Positions 1 to 6,234 are shown, numbered from the stretch's first letter. The stretch: DNA of 10,190 nucleotides from Candidatus Brevefilum sp. (GCA_007119455.1 SKPR01000150.1:1-10190), one strand, 5' to 3'. Notes: generated by a model not told the origin, from the sequence alone. Program-made: numbers and translations.

Positions 1-729
1 CCGACAGCAACACCCGTGCCAATTTCTATAGTACAGGTCACGGAACAGATATCTATTCCACCCAACAGTAATCGAAATACTACCGCAAATTGCCCATCTG
101 GCTCTGTCGTGGTTTCAGGTGGATATGCCGGTGCTCAAGGGGTGCGGATCTGGCATTCAACGAAAATTGGTAATGGATGGCGTGTTGACGGACGGAACAA
201 TACTGCTTCAGCACAGTTAATGAATGTTTACGCGATGTGTCTGACCCTACCTGGCGCATCAACCAGCCAGGAACTCATCCAGATGGACGCCAACCCGAAT
301 GATATCACCCAACTTGAAATCAGCTGCCCTGCCAATACGGTCGTCACAGGCGGTGGATTTGATATCGGTGCAACAGATCCGATCGATATTTACCATTCCA
401 GTATGTCCGGGAGTGGGTGGCAAATCTACATCAACAACAGAGGCGGCGAAACACCTTCAGTCAATGCCTATGCCGTCTGCCTGGCTGGAGCGCCAGGGAC
501 CACATCACAGGTTAGCCAAACCCAGGAGCCAATTCCACCCAATAACACTGCTCAACTCGTGAGTACATGCCCTGGTAATACATTGGTTACAGGTGGAGGC
601 TTTGCTGTAAACCTGGGTGCAACCGTCTTCAACACATCAAGATCAGACAATGGCTGGCAAAATTTTGCCCGCAATCATACCGATACGCAAAAGTTATTAA
701 ACACATACGCAATTTGCTATTCGCCATAA
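1..729 (+). CDS. C-terminal part of a protein with three tandem two-cysteine modules (5' end outside window)
   Basis: The frame is open to the left edge, so the gene starts upstream. The first visible residues, PTATPVP, are typical of the Thr/Pro linkers that precede extracellular domains in Chloroflexota proteins. A GTG at 16 is a possible start, but no Shine-Dalgarno can be judged and I do not favour it. Counting from that GTG, the protein consists of three repeats of about 79 residues (about 6-82, 83-162 and 163-237). Each repeat has a CP-x4-V(V/T)-x-GG motif, a GW motif and a closing N-x-Y-A-x-C. The cysteines fall at 26/75, 104/155 and 185/234, one pair per repeat, which suggests one disulfide per module and an extracytoplasmic location (inference). 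Polar Asn/Thr/Ser-rich composition fits surface exposure. No catalytic motif is visible. Function is unknown; the missing N-terminal part could be anything from a kinase to an anchor. Confidence 0.75.
   Translation, partial: PTATPVPISIVQVTEQISIPPNSNRNTTANCPSGSVVVSGGYAGAQGVRIWHSTKIGNGWRVDGRNNTASAQLMNVYAMCLTLPGASTSQELIQMDANPNDITQLEISCPANTVVTGGGFDIGATDPIDIYHSSMSGSGWQIYINNRGGETPSVNAYAVCLAGAPGTTSQVSQTQEPIPPNNTAQLVSTCPGNTLVTGGGFAVNLGATVFNTSRSDNGWQNFARNHTDTQKLLNTYAICYSP
31..726 (+). repeat. Three protein-level tandem repeats (about 79 residues each)
   Basis: Copies lie at about 31-261, 262-501 and 502-726. Equivalent cysteines are spaced 78 and 81 residues apart (first cysteine of each copy) and 80 and 79 apart (second). 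The copies share CP-x4-V(V/T)-x-GG, then GW, then N-x-Y-A-x-C. They are diverged at nucleotide level, so this is an old internal duplication and not a recent expansion. Confidence 0.75.
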
Positions 730-812
730 ATATAAAACGACTTCCTGGTCTGATCATACCCTCCCGAGTAAGATGGACGCTCATTCGGGGTAATTCAGGG
801 AGTCTTTCTGGG

Positions 813-818
813 TATAAT
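813..818 (+). promoter_or_regulatory. Probable promoter -10 of the NDK-like/SIS unit
   Basis: A perfect TATAAT lies 25 bases before the start codon of the next gene, preceded by GGG. Transcription starting about 7 bases downstream would give a leader of about 19 bases that just includes the ribosome binding site. No good -35 hexamer is found 16-18 bases upstream (the sequence there is close to GTAATT), so activator help is possible. Confidence 0.45.
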
Positions 819-843
819 AATATCGAATAAAGAAAGAGGCGCA

Positions 844-1848
844 ATGGAAAAAAATCAAATATTCAGTAAAGACATCATTGAAAAAATCAGATCAGCACAA
901 GAAGCCAAAATTATCCAACCGGTTCGGATCGGTCAGACGGAAAAACGAAACGAACTGGTTTTCTTTATTAAGCCTGAATTACTCGCTGTTGAAAATGATG
1001 AAAAGATTCTTAACAGCCTGGATTTGATCCGAGAGAAGTTCGCGGCTTTCGATGTTGAGGTTAACGGGTCTGCAATCGTACCCGGCAACATCCTGGATGC
1101 TTTTGAAATCATGAGCAGCCATTATGGTTATATCAACCAGCTTTCTCGTAAGGCCTCGGAGATGATTAACGGCGACACACGTCAGCAAATGTTCGAAAAG
1201 CTCGATCTTGAGAAGAATCCCAGCGATTATAAAATATTGGGTGGCCATGAATTTTTAGAGGTGTATGACGCTGATATCCACACACTTTCTGACATCTGGT
1301 TTGGACGTGGTGCCAGTAAGCTCCGGAGTGGTTTCTATTTCGTCGAGGGACATTATCAGGGCGATCCCATCATTCTTGTGAACGGGTTTCATCCATCGCA
1401 ACTCCTGCACTTCACCAGAGAAGATCATCGTATTTTCTTAATGCTATTACACACGGACAGCGATTGGTATGATCTGAAGTTTGACCTGGTTGGTGACACC
1501 TTTCCTGAGAAAGCCAATCCGGATTCGATTCGTGGCAAGTTGTTTGCTGATCCCCAGGCATACGGTCAGGAACAGGTTAGCATTAACACCAATGGCGTTC
1601 ATCTCTCTGCAGGGCCTTTTGAAGCGGCCTTTGAGGTGGTTAACTTCTTCGGAAAACTCCTTTCCCTCGACCCAGAAAAATCACCGCCTCTGGCCATCAA
1701 ACGGGCCATCGAATCAGGAATGGCGCGCGAACAGGCCCTTTCCTTATTGGAAAACCCAAGACTGAATGAAAGTGATCTGTTTTCGGAAACAGAAAACCTC
1801 AATACCCATTCAGCTATCAAACTTGCCCTGAAAAAACTTGGAACTTAA
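844..1848 (+). CDS. Enlarged nucleoside-diphosphate-kinase-like protein
   Basis: This 334-residue protein carries scattered but clear NDK-fold motifs. FIKPE at 41-45 matches the NDK IKPD strand with its nucleotide-contacting lysine (K43). GDTFPEKANPDSIRG at 217-231 matches the G-x-T-x-P-x-x-A-x-P-x-(S/T)-IRG stretch (T219, R230). NGVHLSAGPFEAAFE at 250-264 matches the N-x-x-H-G-S-D-S active-site segment, placing H253 at the phospho-histidine, with N250, S255 and E264 at conserved spacings. Ordinary NDKs are about 135-155 residues; the extra length is mainly an insert between about 75 and 195 plus a C-terminal tail of about 65 residues. By alignment one conserved arginine (human Arg88 position) is F213, and the Asp after HGS is Ala, so ATP/NDP phosphotransfer is not assured. 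A possible Shine-Dalgarno (AAAGAGG, 833-839) sits 4 bases before ATG. The SIS gene follows after 39 bases, probably in one transcript. Kinase, pseudo-kinase or nucleotide sensor are all possible. Confidence 0.72.
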   Translation: MEKNQIFSKDIIEKIRSAQEAKIIQPVRIGQTEKRNELVFFIKPELLAVENDEKILNSLDLIREKFAAFDVEVNGSAIVPGNILDAFEIMSSHYGYINQLSRKASEMINGDTRQQMFEKLDLEKNPSDYKILGGHEFLEVYDADIHTLSDIWFGRGASKLRSGFYFVEGHYQGDPIILVNGFHPSQLLHFTREDHRIFLMLLHTDSDWYDLKFDLVGDTFPEKANPDSIRGKLFADPQAYGQEQVSINTNGVHLSAGPFEAAFEVVNFFGKLLSLDPEKSPPLAIKRAIESGMAREQALSLLENPRLNESDLFSETENLNTHSAIKLALKKLGT

Positions 1849-1887
1849 GAATCACCGAAAAAAACAATAAATTTATAAAGGACCACA

Positions 1888-2940
1888 ATGAAATCCATTA
1901 AGGAAACGAAACTTTACCAGGAAATACACCAGCAACCCGAATTAATCAATCAACTGATCGCAGAGCCCCAGGAATCCATAAAAGAATTGGCAAATCAAAT
2001 TCGGGATCGGCATATCCAGCATGTGTTCATCGCTGCCCGCGGCACCAGTGATAATGCTGGTCGTTATGCCCAATACCTGCTGGGAGCCCATAACAGGCTG
2101 GTGGTCAGCCTGGCAACGCCCAGCCTGTTCACCATCTATCGCCAACCCCCAGACCTTTCGGATTCCCTCGTTCTGGGCATCAGCCAGAGTGGAAAAAGCC
2201 CGGATATTGTTTCTGTGATCGAAGAGGGACAGAAACAGGGCGCCCTCACAGCTGCCCTGACCAATTTCCCTGATTCTGATCTGGGAAATTCAGCGAATAT
2301 TGTGCTTGACCTCTCTGCTGGCGAAGAGGAGTCTCTGGCAGCAACCAAGACCTACACTGCCCAGCTAACCCTCCTGGCCACTCTTTCGGCTGAATTGGAT
2401 TTTGTTGCGCATCACCGACAAGATTTGGAAAAATTAACAAATTTACTCGATGATGTCTTCGAAATTGAACAACACGTCGTCGAGCTGGTGGAACGCTATC
2501 GTTACATGACCCATTGTGTGATGATCGGACGTGGATTCAATTATGCTTCTGCCTTTGAATTTTCTCTCAAATTGAAAGAGCTGACCTATACCATCGCAGA
2601 GCCCTATTCCAGTGCAGATTTCCTGCATGGTCCAGTTGCCCTGGTTGAACGGGGATTCCCGGTCTTTGTAATCGGACCGGCTGGCGAAATGGTCTCCGAG
2701 ATGAAATCATTGGTGGATAAAGTCCATGACCGACAGGCAGAGGTTGTGATGATCAGCGACCACGGTGAACTGTTGGATAAAGCTGACCAAATTTTGGTCC
2801 TGCCAGCCGGTGTCCCCGAATGGCTATCTCCGATATCGGCTATCATTCCGGCTCAGATGTTCGCCATGTATCTGGCAAAAACCCGCGGCTTCGATGTTGA
2901 TAACCCAAGGGGACTGAGCAAAGTTACTGAAACGTGGTAA
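1888..2940 (+). CDS. Double SIS-domain amino-sugar phosphate isomerase/deaminase (GlmS isomerase-like, NagB-II type)
   Basis: This 350-residue protein equals the isomerase half of glucosamine-6-phosphate synthase, without the N-terminal glutaminase domain. The first SIS domain (about 35-170) has ARGTSDNAG at 50-58, the phosphate-binding ISQSGKSPD at 98-106 and EESLAATKTYT at 147-157. The second (about 200-335) has GRGFNYASAFEFSLKLKE at 214-231 and HGP at 247-249. The tail NPRGLSKVTET (339-349) corresponds to the GlmS tail carrying its catalytic lysine (here K345); E231 and H247 match GlmS catalytic Glu and His. Lacking a glutaminase domain, it cannot use glutamine, so a likely role is reversible glucosamine-6-phosphate/fructose-6-phosphate plus ammonia conversion (NagB-II type) or a related cytosolic sugar-amine isomerisation. 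The exact substrate cannot be read. AAAGGA (1877-1882) lies 5 bases before ATG. It ends just before a strong terminator. Confidence 0.88.
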   Translation: MKSIKETKLYQEIHQQPELINQLIAEPQESIKELANQIRDRHIQHVFIAARGTSDNAGRYAQYLLGAHNRLVVSLATPSLFTIYRQPPDLSDSLVLGISQSGKSPDIVSVIEEGQKQGALTAALTNFPDSDLGNSANIVLDLSAGEEESLAATKTYTAQLTLLATLSAELDFVAHHRQDLEKLTNLLDDVFEIEQHVVELVERYRYMTHCVMIGRGFNYASAFEFSLKLKELTYTIAEPYSSADFLHGPVALVERGFPVFVIGPAGEMVSEMKSLVDKVHDRQAEVVMISDHGELLDKADQILVLPAGVPEWLSPISAIIPAQMFAMYLAKTRGFDVDNPRGLSKVTETW

Positions 2941-2948
2941 AAGAAAAA

Positions 2949-2978
2949 ACACCGCAGCCTTAGTTTGGACTGCGGTGT
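2949..2978. terminator. Bidirectional intrinsic terminator between convergent genes
   Basis: A perfect 9-bp GC-rich stem (ACACCGCAG at 2949-2957 with CTGCGGTGT at 2970-2978) closes a 12-base loop. The + strand side continues into GTTTTAATTT. The - strand side continues into a T-run (from the A-run 2944-2948 and onward), so it looks strongest for the nitroreductase transcript. It lies between the stops at 2940 and 2996. Confidence 0.88.
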
Positions 2979-2995
2979 ATGTTTTAATTTACGGT

Positions 2996-3574
2996 CTAAA
3001 CATCATGCAGGATTAAAGAATCCAGGCTCCGTTTTGGCACATGGTGCACCTCATCCTCATCACGGTAGTAGGTTGTCCGTCCATCTTGACCCACCGGTTC
3101 CGTGACAACGGTTTCGTCTGATTTACCCAATGCCAAAACCAGCAATATCTGATACCGTCCCGGAATTGAAAGAAGCTGGCTTAATTCATCACGCTGGACT
3201 GATCCAATGATACACCCGCCCAGATCACGCTCAGCCGCACCCAGCATAATACTCTGGGCCGCAATCCCATGATCAACACCAAAATGCCGGCTTATTTCTG
3301 TATCACCCAAGATGATGATATAAGCGGTCGGACGCTCACCTTCAGCAGGACCTTTCCAGTCTTTCAGAGCGCCAGCCCAGGCCAGATGTGGAAATATCTT
3401 CTGGTTCATTTCCTGTGTATTACTCAGCCAGAATTTCAAAGGCTGCATATTGTTGCCCGATGGGGAATACTGGGCAAGCCGGATCAGTTCGTACAAAGTT
3501 TCGGGTTCAACTTTGTAGTTTTCATCAAACCGGCGGTAGGTCCTGCTTTTTCGCACTAATGTCAATAAATCCAT
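2996..3574 (-). CDS. FMN-dependent nitroreductase family protein
   Basis: The start is set at ATG 3574 (192 residues). A longer frame begins at TTG 3592, but GAGGAGG (3584-3590 on the complement) lies 9 bases before ATG 3574, an ideal position. The protein shows nitroreductase hallmarks: an N-terminal RKSRTYRRF (8-16) giving the arginines that bind the FMN phosphate, SGNNMQP at 39-45, a D-H-G-x-A-A-Q helix (101-107) followed by GAAERDLGGCIIG, and a C-terminal GRYQILLVLALGK (139-151). Length is typical. Such enzymes are soluble homodimers using NAD(P)H to reduce nitro, quinone or other electron-poor compounds; the substrate cannot be read from sequence. It sits 14 bases after fbaB on the same strand, so it is probably co-transcribed and perhaps translationally coupled. 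Confidence 0.88.
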   Translation of the reverse strand: MDLLTLVRKSRTYRRFDENYKVEPETLYELIRLAQYSPSGNNMQPLKFWLSNTQEMNQKIFPHLAWAGALKDWKGPAEGERPTAYIIILGDTEISRHFGVDHGIAAQSIMLGAAERDLGGCIIGSVQRDELSQLLSIPGRYQILLVLALGKSDETVVTEPVGQDGRTTYYRDEDEVHHVPKRSLDSLILHDV

Positions 3575-3583
3575 GATGAAAGG

Positions 3584-3590
3584 CCTCCTC
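3584..3590 (-). promoter_or_regulatory. Shine-Dalgarno of the nitroreductase gene, overlapping the fbaB stop
   Basis: GAGGAGG on the - strand shares bases with the fbaB TGA stop (3589-3591) and lies 9 bases before ATG 3574. Ribosomes finishing fbaB would sit over this site, which supports coupling and decides the start codon of the nitroreductase. Confidence 0.75.
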
Positions 3591-4668
3591 AAGCAATTGT
3601 GATTTCTTCAGTCAAGTATACATCCTGGATTGCATTCAGGATGGCAACTCCTTCATCCATCGGTTTCTGAAAAGCTTTTCGGCCACTGATCAGACCCATC
3701 CCACCTGCTCGTTTATTGATGATTGCCGTGCGTACCGCCTGGGCCATGTCATTTTTACCCGAAGCACCGCCCGAATTAATCAAGCCTATCCGGCCCATAT
3801 AATTATTGATCACCTGGTAGCGGGTCAGATCAATCGGGTGATCTGTGGACAATTCCGTATACATTCTTTCATCCAGGTAGCCATAATCTGAACTCAAACT
3901 TCCCCGGATGGCCTTAAACCCGCCATTCACAGTTGGTTGTTTCTGTTTGATGATGTCTGCTTCGATTGTGGCGCCTAGATGGTTGCCCTGACCGGTCATA
4001 TCAGCCGAGGCCTCATAATTGACCCCATCAACGGTAAAAGCCTCATTTCTCAGATAACACCAGAGAATGGTGCCCAGTCCGAGTTCGTGTGCCCGTTTGA
4101 AGGCGTTGCTCACATTCACAATTTGACGGCGGGAGTCCTGAGAGCCGAAATAGATTGTTGCGCCAACCGCCACGGCGCCCATATCAAAGGCCTGTTCAAC
4201 AGATGCAAAAAAGACCTGATCATACTGGTTCGGATAGGTCAACAACTCATTGTGATTGAATTTCAGAATGAAGGGGATTTTATGGGCATATTTCCTTGCC
4301 ATCGCGCCCAGCACACCCAGGGTTGAAGCAACCCCGTTACATCCACCTTCAATGGCCAATTTGATGATTTTCTCCGGATCAAAATAGATTGGGTTAGGCG
4401 CAAATGAAGAGCCGCCCGTATGTTCAATGCCCTGATCGACAGGCAGGATGGAAAGATACCCCGTCCCACCCAGCCGACCATGATCGAATAACTGCTGTAA
4501 ACTGCGCAATACGGGGATAGACCGGTCGCTTGGCGCAAAAACTCGGTCAATAAAGTCAGGACCGGGAAGATGCAATTGAGATTTAGGAACTGTGTGTGAA
4601 ACATGCGATAATAAATCTTCAGCTTCTGATCCGATAAGTTCCTCAATCTTGTTTATGGTTAAGGTCAT
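3589..4668 (-). CDS. fbaB: Class I fructose-bisphosphate aldolase, FbaB/DhnA type
   Basis: This 359-residue protein resembles E. coli FbaB along its whole length. Recognisable blocks are GRLGGTGYLSILPVDQG (64-80), YFDPEKIIKLAIEGGCN (95-111), YAHKIPF (127-133), FNHNELLTYPNQYDQ (137-151), GAVAVGATIYFGS (164-176), the barrel strand ADIIK (237-241), LINSGGASG (296-304) and NKRAGGMGLISGRKAF (318-333). K241 in ADIIK is at the place of the Schiff-base lysine of the archaeal-type class I aldolases. It cleaves fructose-1,6-bisphosphate to dihydroxyacetone phosphate and glyceraldehyde-3-phosphate in glycolysis, and the reverse in gluconeogenesis, in the cytosol. About seven residues (around 255-262) are inserted before the conserved YGY relative to the E. 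coli protein. AAAGGAG (4676-4682) lies 7 bases before ATG. Confidence 0.95.
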   Translation of the reverse strand: MTLTINKIEELIGSEAEDLLSHVSHTVPKSQLHLPGPDFIDRVFAPSDRSIPVLRSLQQLFDHGRLGGTGYLSILPVDQGIEHTGGSSFAPNPIYFDPEKIIKLAIEGGCNGVASTLGVLGAMARKYAHKIPFILKFNHNELLTYPNQYDQVFFASVEQAFDMGAVAVGATIYFGSQDSRRQIVNVSNAFKRAHELGLGTILWCYLRNEAFTVDGVNYEASADMTGQGNHLGATIEADIIKQKQPTVNGGFKAIRGSLSSDYGYLDERMYTELSTDHPIDLTRYQVINNYMGRIGLINSGGASGKNDMAQAVRTAIINKRAGGMGLISGRKAFQKPMDEGVAILNAIQDVYLTEEITIA

Positions 4669-4698
4669 TTCAACACTCCTTTTAAATTGTGAAAATTC

Positions 4699-4728
4699 AT
4701 TCCTGTCATTTCAGGAATAATCGTCCTG
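4699..4728 (-). promoter_or_regulatory. Alternating CAGGA/TCCTG elements in the fbaB leader (hairpin or operator)
   Basis: ATTCCTG (4699-4705) and CAGGAAT (4712-4718) form a perfect 7-bp inverted repeat around a 6-base loop. A further TCCTG at 4724-4728 can instead pair with CAGGA at 4712-4716 (5 bp, 7-base loop). The middle arm is shared, so the two structures exclude each other. The set lies 17-46 bases upstream of the fbaB Shine-Dalgarno. It could be a DNA operator or an RNA switch; no function is proven. Confidence 0.4.
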
Positions 4729-5105
4729 GGTATGATTCCAATAAGCTCTACGGCGACGTCGATTGATAATTGGACCTGATGCGTTGATGTCCATACAACT
4801 TAATTTTCACTTATTTCTTACCAATACTCAAGTAAATCGACGCCAAAAATATTTTTCATGGCCAAAACACAATGATGCGAGAACCAACCTGATAAACTCA
4901 ATATAATGACCCGTAAACAAAAATGTGGATGGTAATAACGGGCAAGAGTAAGAAAACATTCGATGAAACTATTCACCTCTTGAAAATTCTTTTAAGAGAA
5001 AAGTAATCACTCAGGCAGTTTTGCTGCTGAAGGCTTGGGGGCCATATTCCCTTGTGTGCTGAAAAGATACCAATAAAATGTATCAAACCTTTAAATCTGT
5101 TCATA
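4729..5105. other. Gene-poor intergenic stretch
   Basis: No coding frame with a ribosome binding site is seen on either strand. It is AT-rich and holds only small symmetric elements: CGACGTCG (4754-4761), AAAAATATTTTT (4846-4857), an AT-rich hairpin CTCTT(G)AAAA/TTTTAAGAG (4977-4998) and GATAC/GTATC arms (5066-5070, 5080-5084). An isolated TATAAT at 4902-4907 has no -35 partner. The stretch contains the 5' regulatory DNA of both divergent transcription units. Confidence 0.5.
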
Positions 5106-5134
5106 TTGACAGAACGTACAAGATATAGTAATAT
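5106..5134 (+). promoter_or_regulatory. Probable upstream promoter of the metal importer operon
   Basis: A perfect -35 TTGACA (5106-5111) is followed after exactly 17 bases by TAATAT (5129-5134), which keeps the first, second and last positions of the -10 consensus. The -10 lies inside the palindrome GATATAGTAATATC (5122-5135) and directly before the half-site array, a layout suited to repression. Confidence 0.6.
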
Positions 5135-5167
5135 CTAATTTGTAAATTAGTCGCACCTAATTTAGGT
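5135..5167. promoter_or_regulatory. Operator-like array of three alternating 7-base half-sites
   Basis: CTAATTT (5135-5141), AAATTAG (5144-5150) and CTAATTT (5157-5163) alternate in orientation. The first two form a 7-2-7 palindrome and the last two a 7-6-7 palindrome with a GC centre. The last copy also lies within ACCTAATTTAGGT (5155-5167), a perfect 6-1-6 palindrome. The two direct copies are 22 bp apart, about two helical turns. The 7-6-7 geometry with TTAG/CTAA edges resembles DtxR/MntR-family operators (recalled similarity, not a search). The array lies between the two predicted -10 elements, where a bound repressor would block both. Confidence 0.6.
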
Positions 5168-5172
5168 ATAAT
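5167..5172 (+). promoter_or_regulatory. Second -10 element of the metal importer operon
   Basis: A perfect TATAAT abuts the end of the palindrome ACCTAATTTAGGT. No good -35 is found at 17 bases; TTGTAA at 5140-5145 is 21 bases away. Transcription from here would give a leader of about 34 bases. It also argues against the alternative ATG at 5171 being the start of the lipoprotein gene. Confidence 0.45.
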
Positions 5173-5212
5173 GAGTGCATTACAAATAGCAAGGAACAAA
5201 TTTGGAGTAAAA

Positions 5213-6151
5213 ATGAAAAAAATAAAATTTATTGGAATTCTCTTCATTCTGACAGCAGTTTTACTGGCAGCCTGCGAGGTAGTTGAACCAACTGCAGATC
5301 TTACTGAACGTGAGATTAATGTGGTGACAACAATCGGCATGATCGCAGACATTGTCGAGAATGTGGGTGGTGAGCGAGTGGAAGTGTCCAATCTGATGGG
5401 ACCGGGTATTGACCCTCACCTTTACAAAGCCTCTGAGGGTGATGTAACAAGAATGTCTCGCGCGGATGTCATCTTCTACAACGGATTACTCCTTGAAGCC
5501 CAGATGGGCGAAGTGCTGGCCCAAATGGACGGTCGAATAATCACCGTCGCGGTGGCAGAAGGAATCGATCCTTCCCAATTATTACCTTCGGAAGAGTATG
5601 AAGGGCAATATGATCCCCATGTGTGGTTTGATGTCCAATTATGGATGATCGCGGCTGAGGTAGTCCGAGACACGCTGATAGATATGGATCCGCAAAGTCA
5701 GGCCTACTATGAACAAAATGCTGCGGATTACCTTTCTCAACTTGAGACACTTCATGCTTATGTCCTTGATAGGGCTAACGCGGTTCCTGAGGCACAACGT
5801 GTTTTGATCACAGCGCATGATGCCTTCCAATACTTTGGCGCAGCCTATAATTTTGATGTGCGTGGGCTGCAGGGCATCAGTACAGAAGCTGAAGCCGGCA
5901 CCGGTGATATCCGTGATCTGGCTGAATTTATTGTCGAACGTGAGATTAATGCAATCTTTATCGAAACCTCCGTTCCGGATCGAAATATTCAGGCGGTTCA
6001 GGCCGCAGTACAGTCACGGGGTCATGACGTGGAAATAGGCGGCGAACTTTACTCCGATGCCATGGGAAGTCCGGGTTCGGGCGCTGACACTTATGATGGC
6101 ATGGTACGACACAATATCGATACGATTGTCAATGCCTTATTAGAAGATTAA
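5213..6151 (+). CDS. troA: Metal ABC transporter substrate-binding lipoprotein, TroA/ZnuA family
   Basis: The start is set at ATG 5213 (312 residues). An in-frame ATG at 5171 would overlap a -10 element and place 14 polar residues before the signal peptide, whereas GGAG (5204-5207) precedes 5213. The signal peptide has a KKIK n-region, a hydrophobic core and a lipobox LAAC with the lipidated Cys21. The mature protein is a cluster A-I (cluster 9) metal-binding protein. Predicted ligands are H69 (DPHLY), H136 (DPHVW), H202 (AHDAF) and D282 (YSDAMG), which match TroA H68, H133, H199 and D279 in context and spacing. GLQGISTEAEA (218-228) is also TroA-like. The His-rich loop of zinc-specific ZnuA is absent, being replaced by a short acidic stretch (117-133). 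It should capture Mn2+ or Zn2+ outside the membrane and deliver it to the permeases. The metal cannot be decided from sequence. Confidence 0.92.
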   Translation: MKKIKFIGILFILTAVLLAACEVVEPTADLTEREINVVTTIGMIADIVENVGGERVEVSNLMGPGIDPHLYKASEGDVTRMSRADVIFYNGLLLEAQMGEVLAQMDGRIITVAVAEGIDPSQLLPSEEYEGQYDPHVWFDVQLWMIAAEVVRDTLIDMDPQSQAYYEQNAADYLSQLETLHAYVLDRANAVPEAQRVLITAHDAFQYFGAAYNFDVRGLQGISTEAEAGTGDIRDLAEFIVEREINAIFIETSVPDRNIQAVQAAVQSRGHDVEIGGELYSDAMGSPGSGADTYDGMVRHNIDTIVNALLED

Positions 6152-6185
6152 TTTAACATACCAAGGCTAAATGAGTAATGTTAAA
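6152..6185 (+). other. Inverted repeat between the lipoprotein and ATPase genes
   Basis: TTTAACAT (6152-6159) and ATGTTAAA (6178-6185) are perfect 8-base complements around an 18-base loop, starting right after the lipoprotein stop. It is AT-rich with no T-run, so it is a poor terminator. It may act as an mRNA 3' stabiliser that lets the binding protein be made in excess over the membrane parts (inference). Confidence 0.35.
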
Positions 6186-6234
6186 ATGAGGAAACAATTA
6201 TTTATCAAATGGATGATATATTGAGGGAGTTTCG

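Noticed and set aside
761..802. CTCCC/GGGAG and CCCGA/TCGGG pairings after the first gene
   Set aside because: Stems of about 5 bp with long loops and no T-run; not a convincing terminator, and it lies just upstream of the predicted promoter.
4754..4842. Inverted repeat CGTCGATT (4757-4764) / AATCGACG (4835-4842) and palindrome CGACGTCG
   Set aside because: Arms are 70 bases apart and only 8 bp long, with no attachment-site or transposon-end context.
4929..5006. Small + strand ORF of 25 residues in the intergenic region
   Set aside because: No Shine-Dalgarno before its ATG, no recognisable motif, and it spans an AT-rich hairpin; chance is the simplest explanation.
5171..5212. Upstream in-frame ATG extending the TroA-like lipoprotein by 14 residues
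   Set aside because: It overlaps a perfect -10 element, lacks a ribosome binding site and would push the signal peptide away from the N-terminus; ATG 5213 has GGAG and a normal lipoprotein signal.
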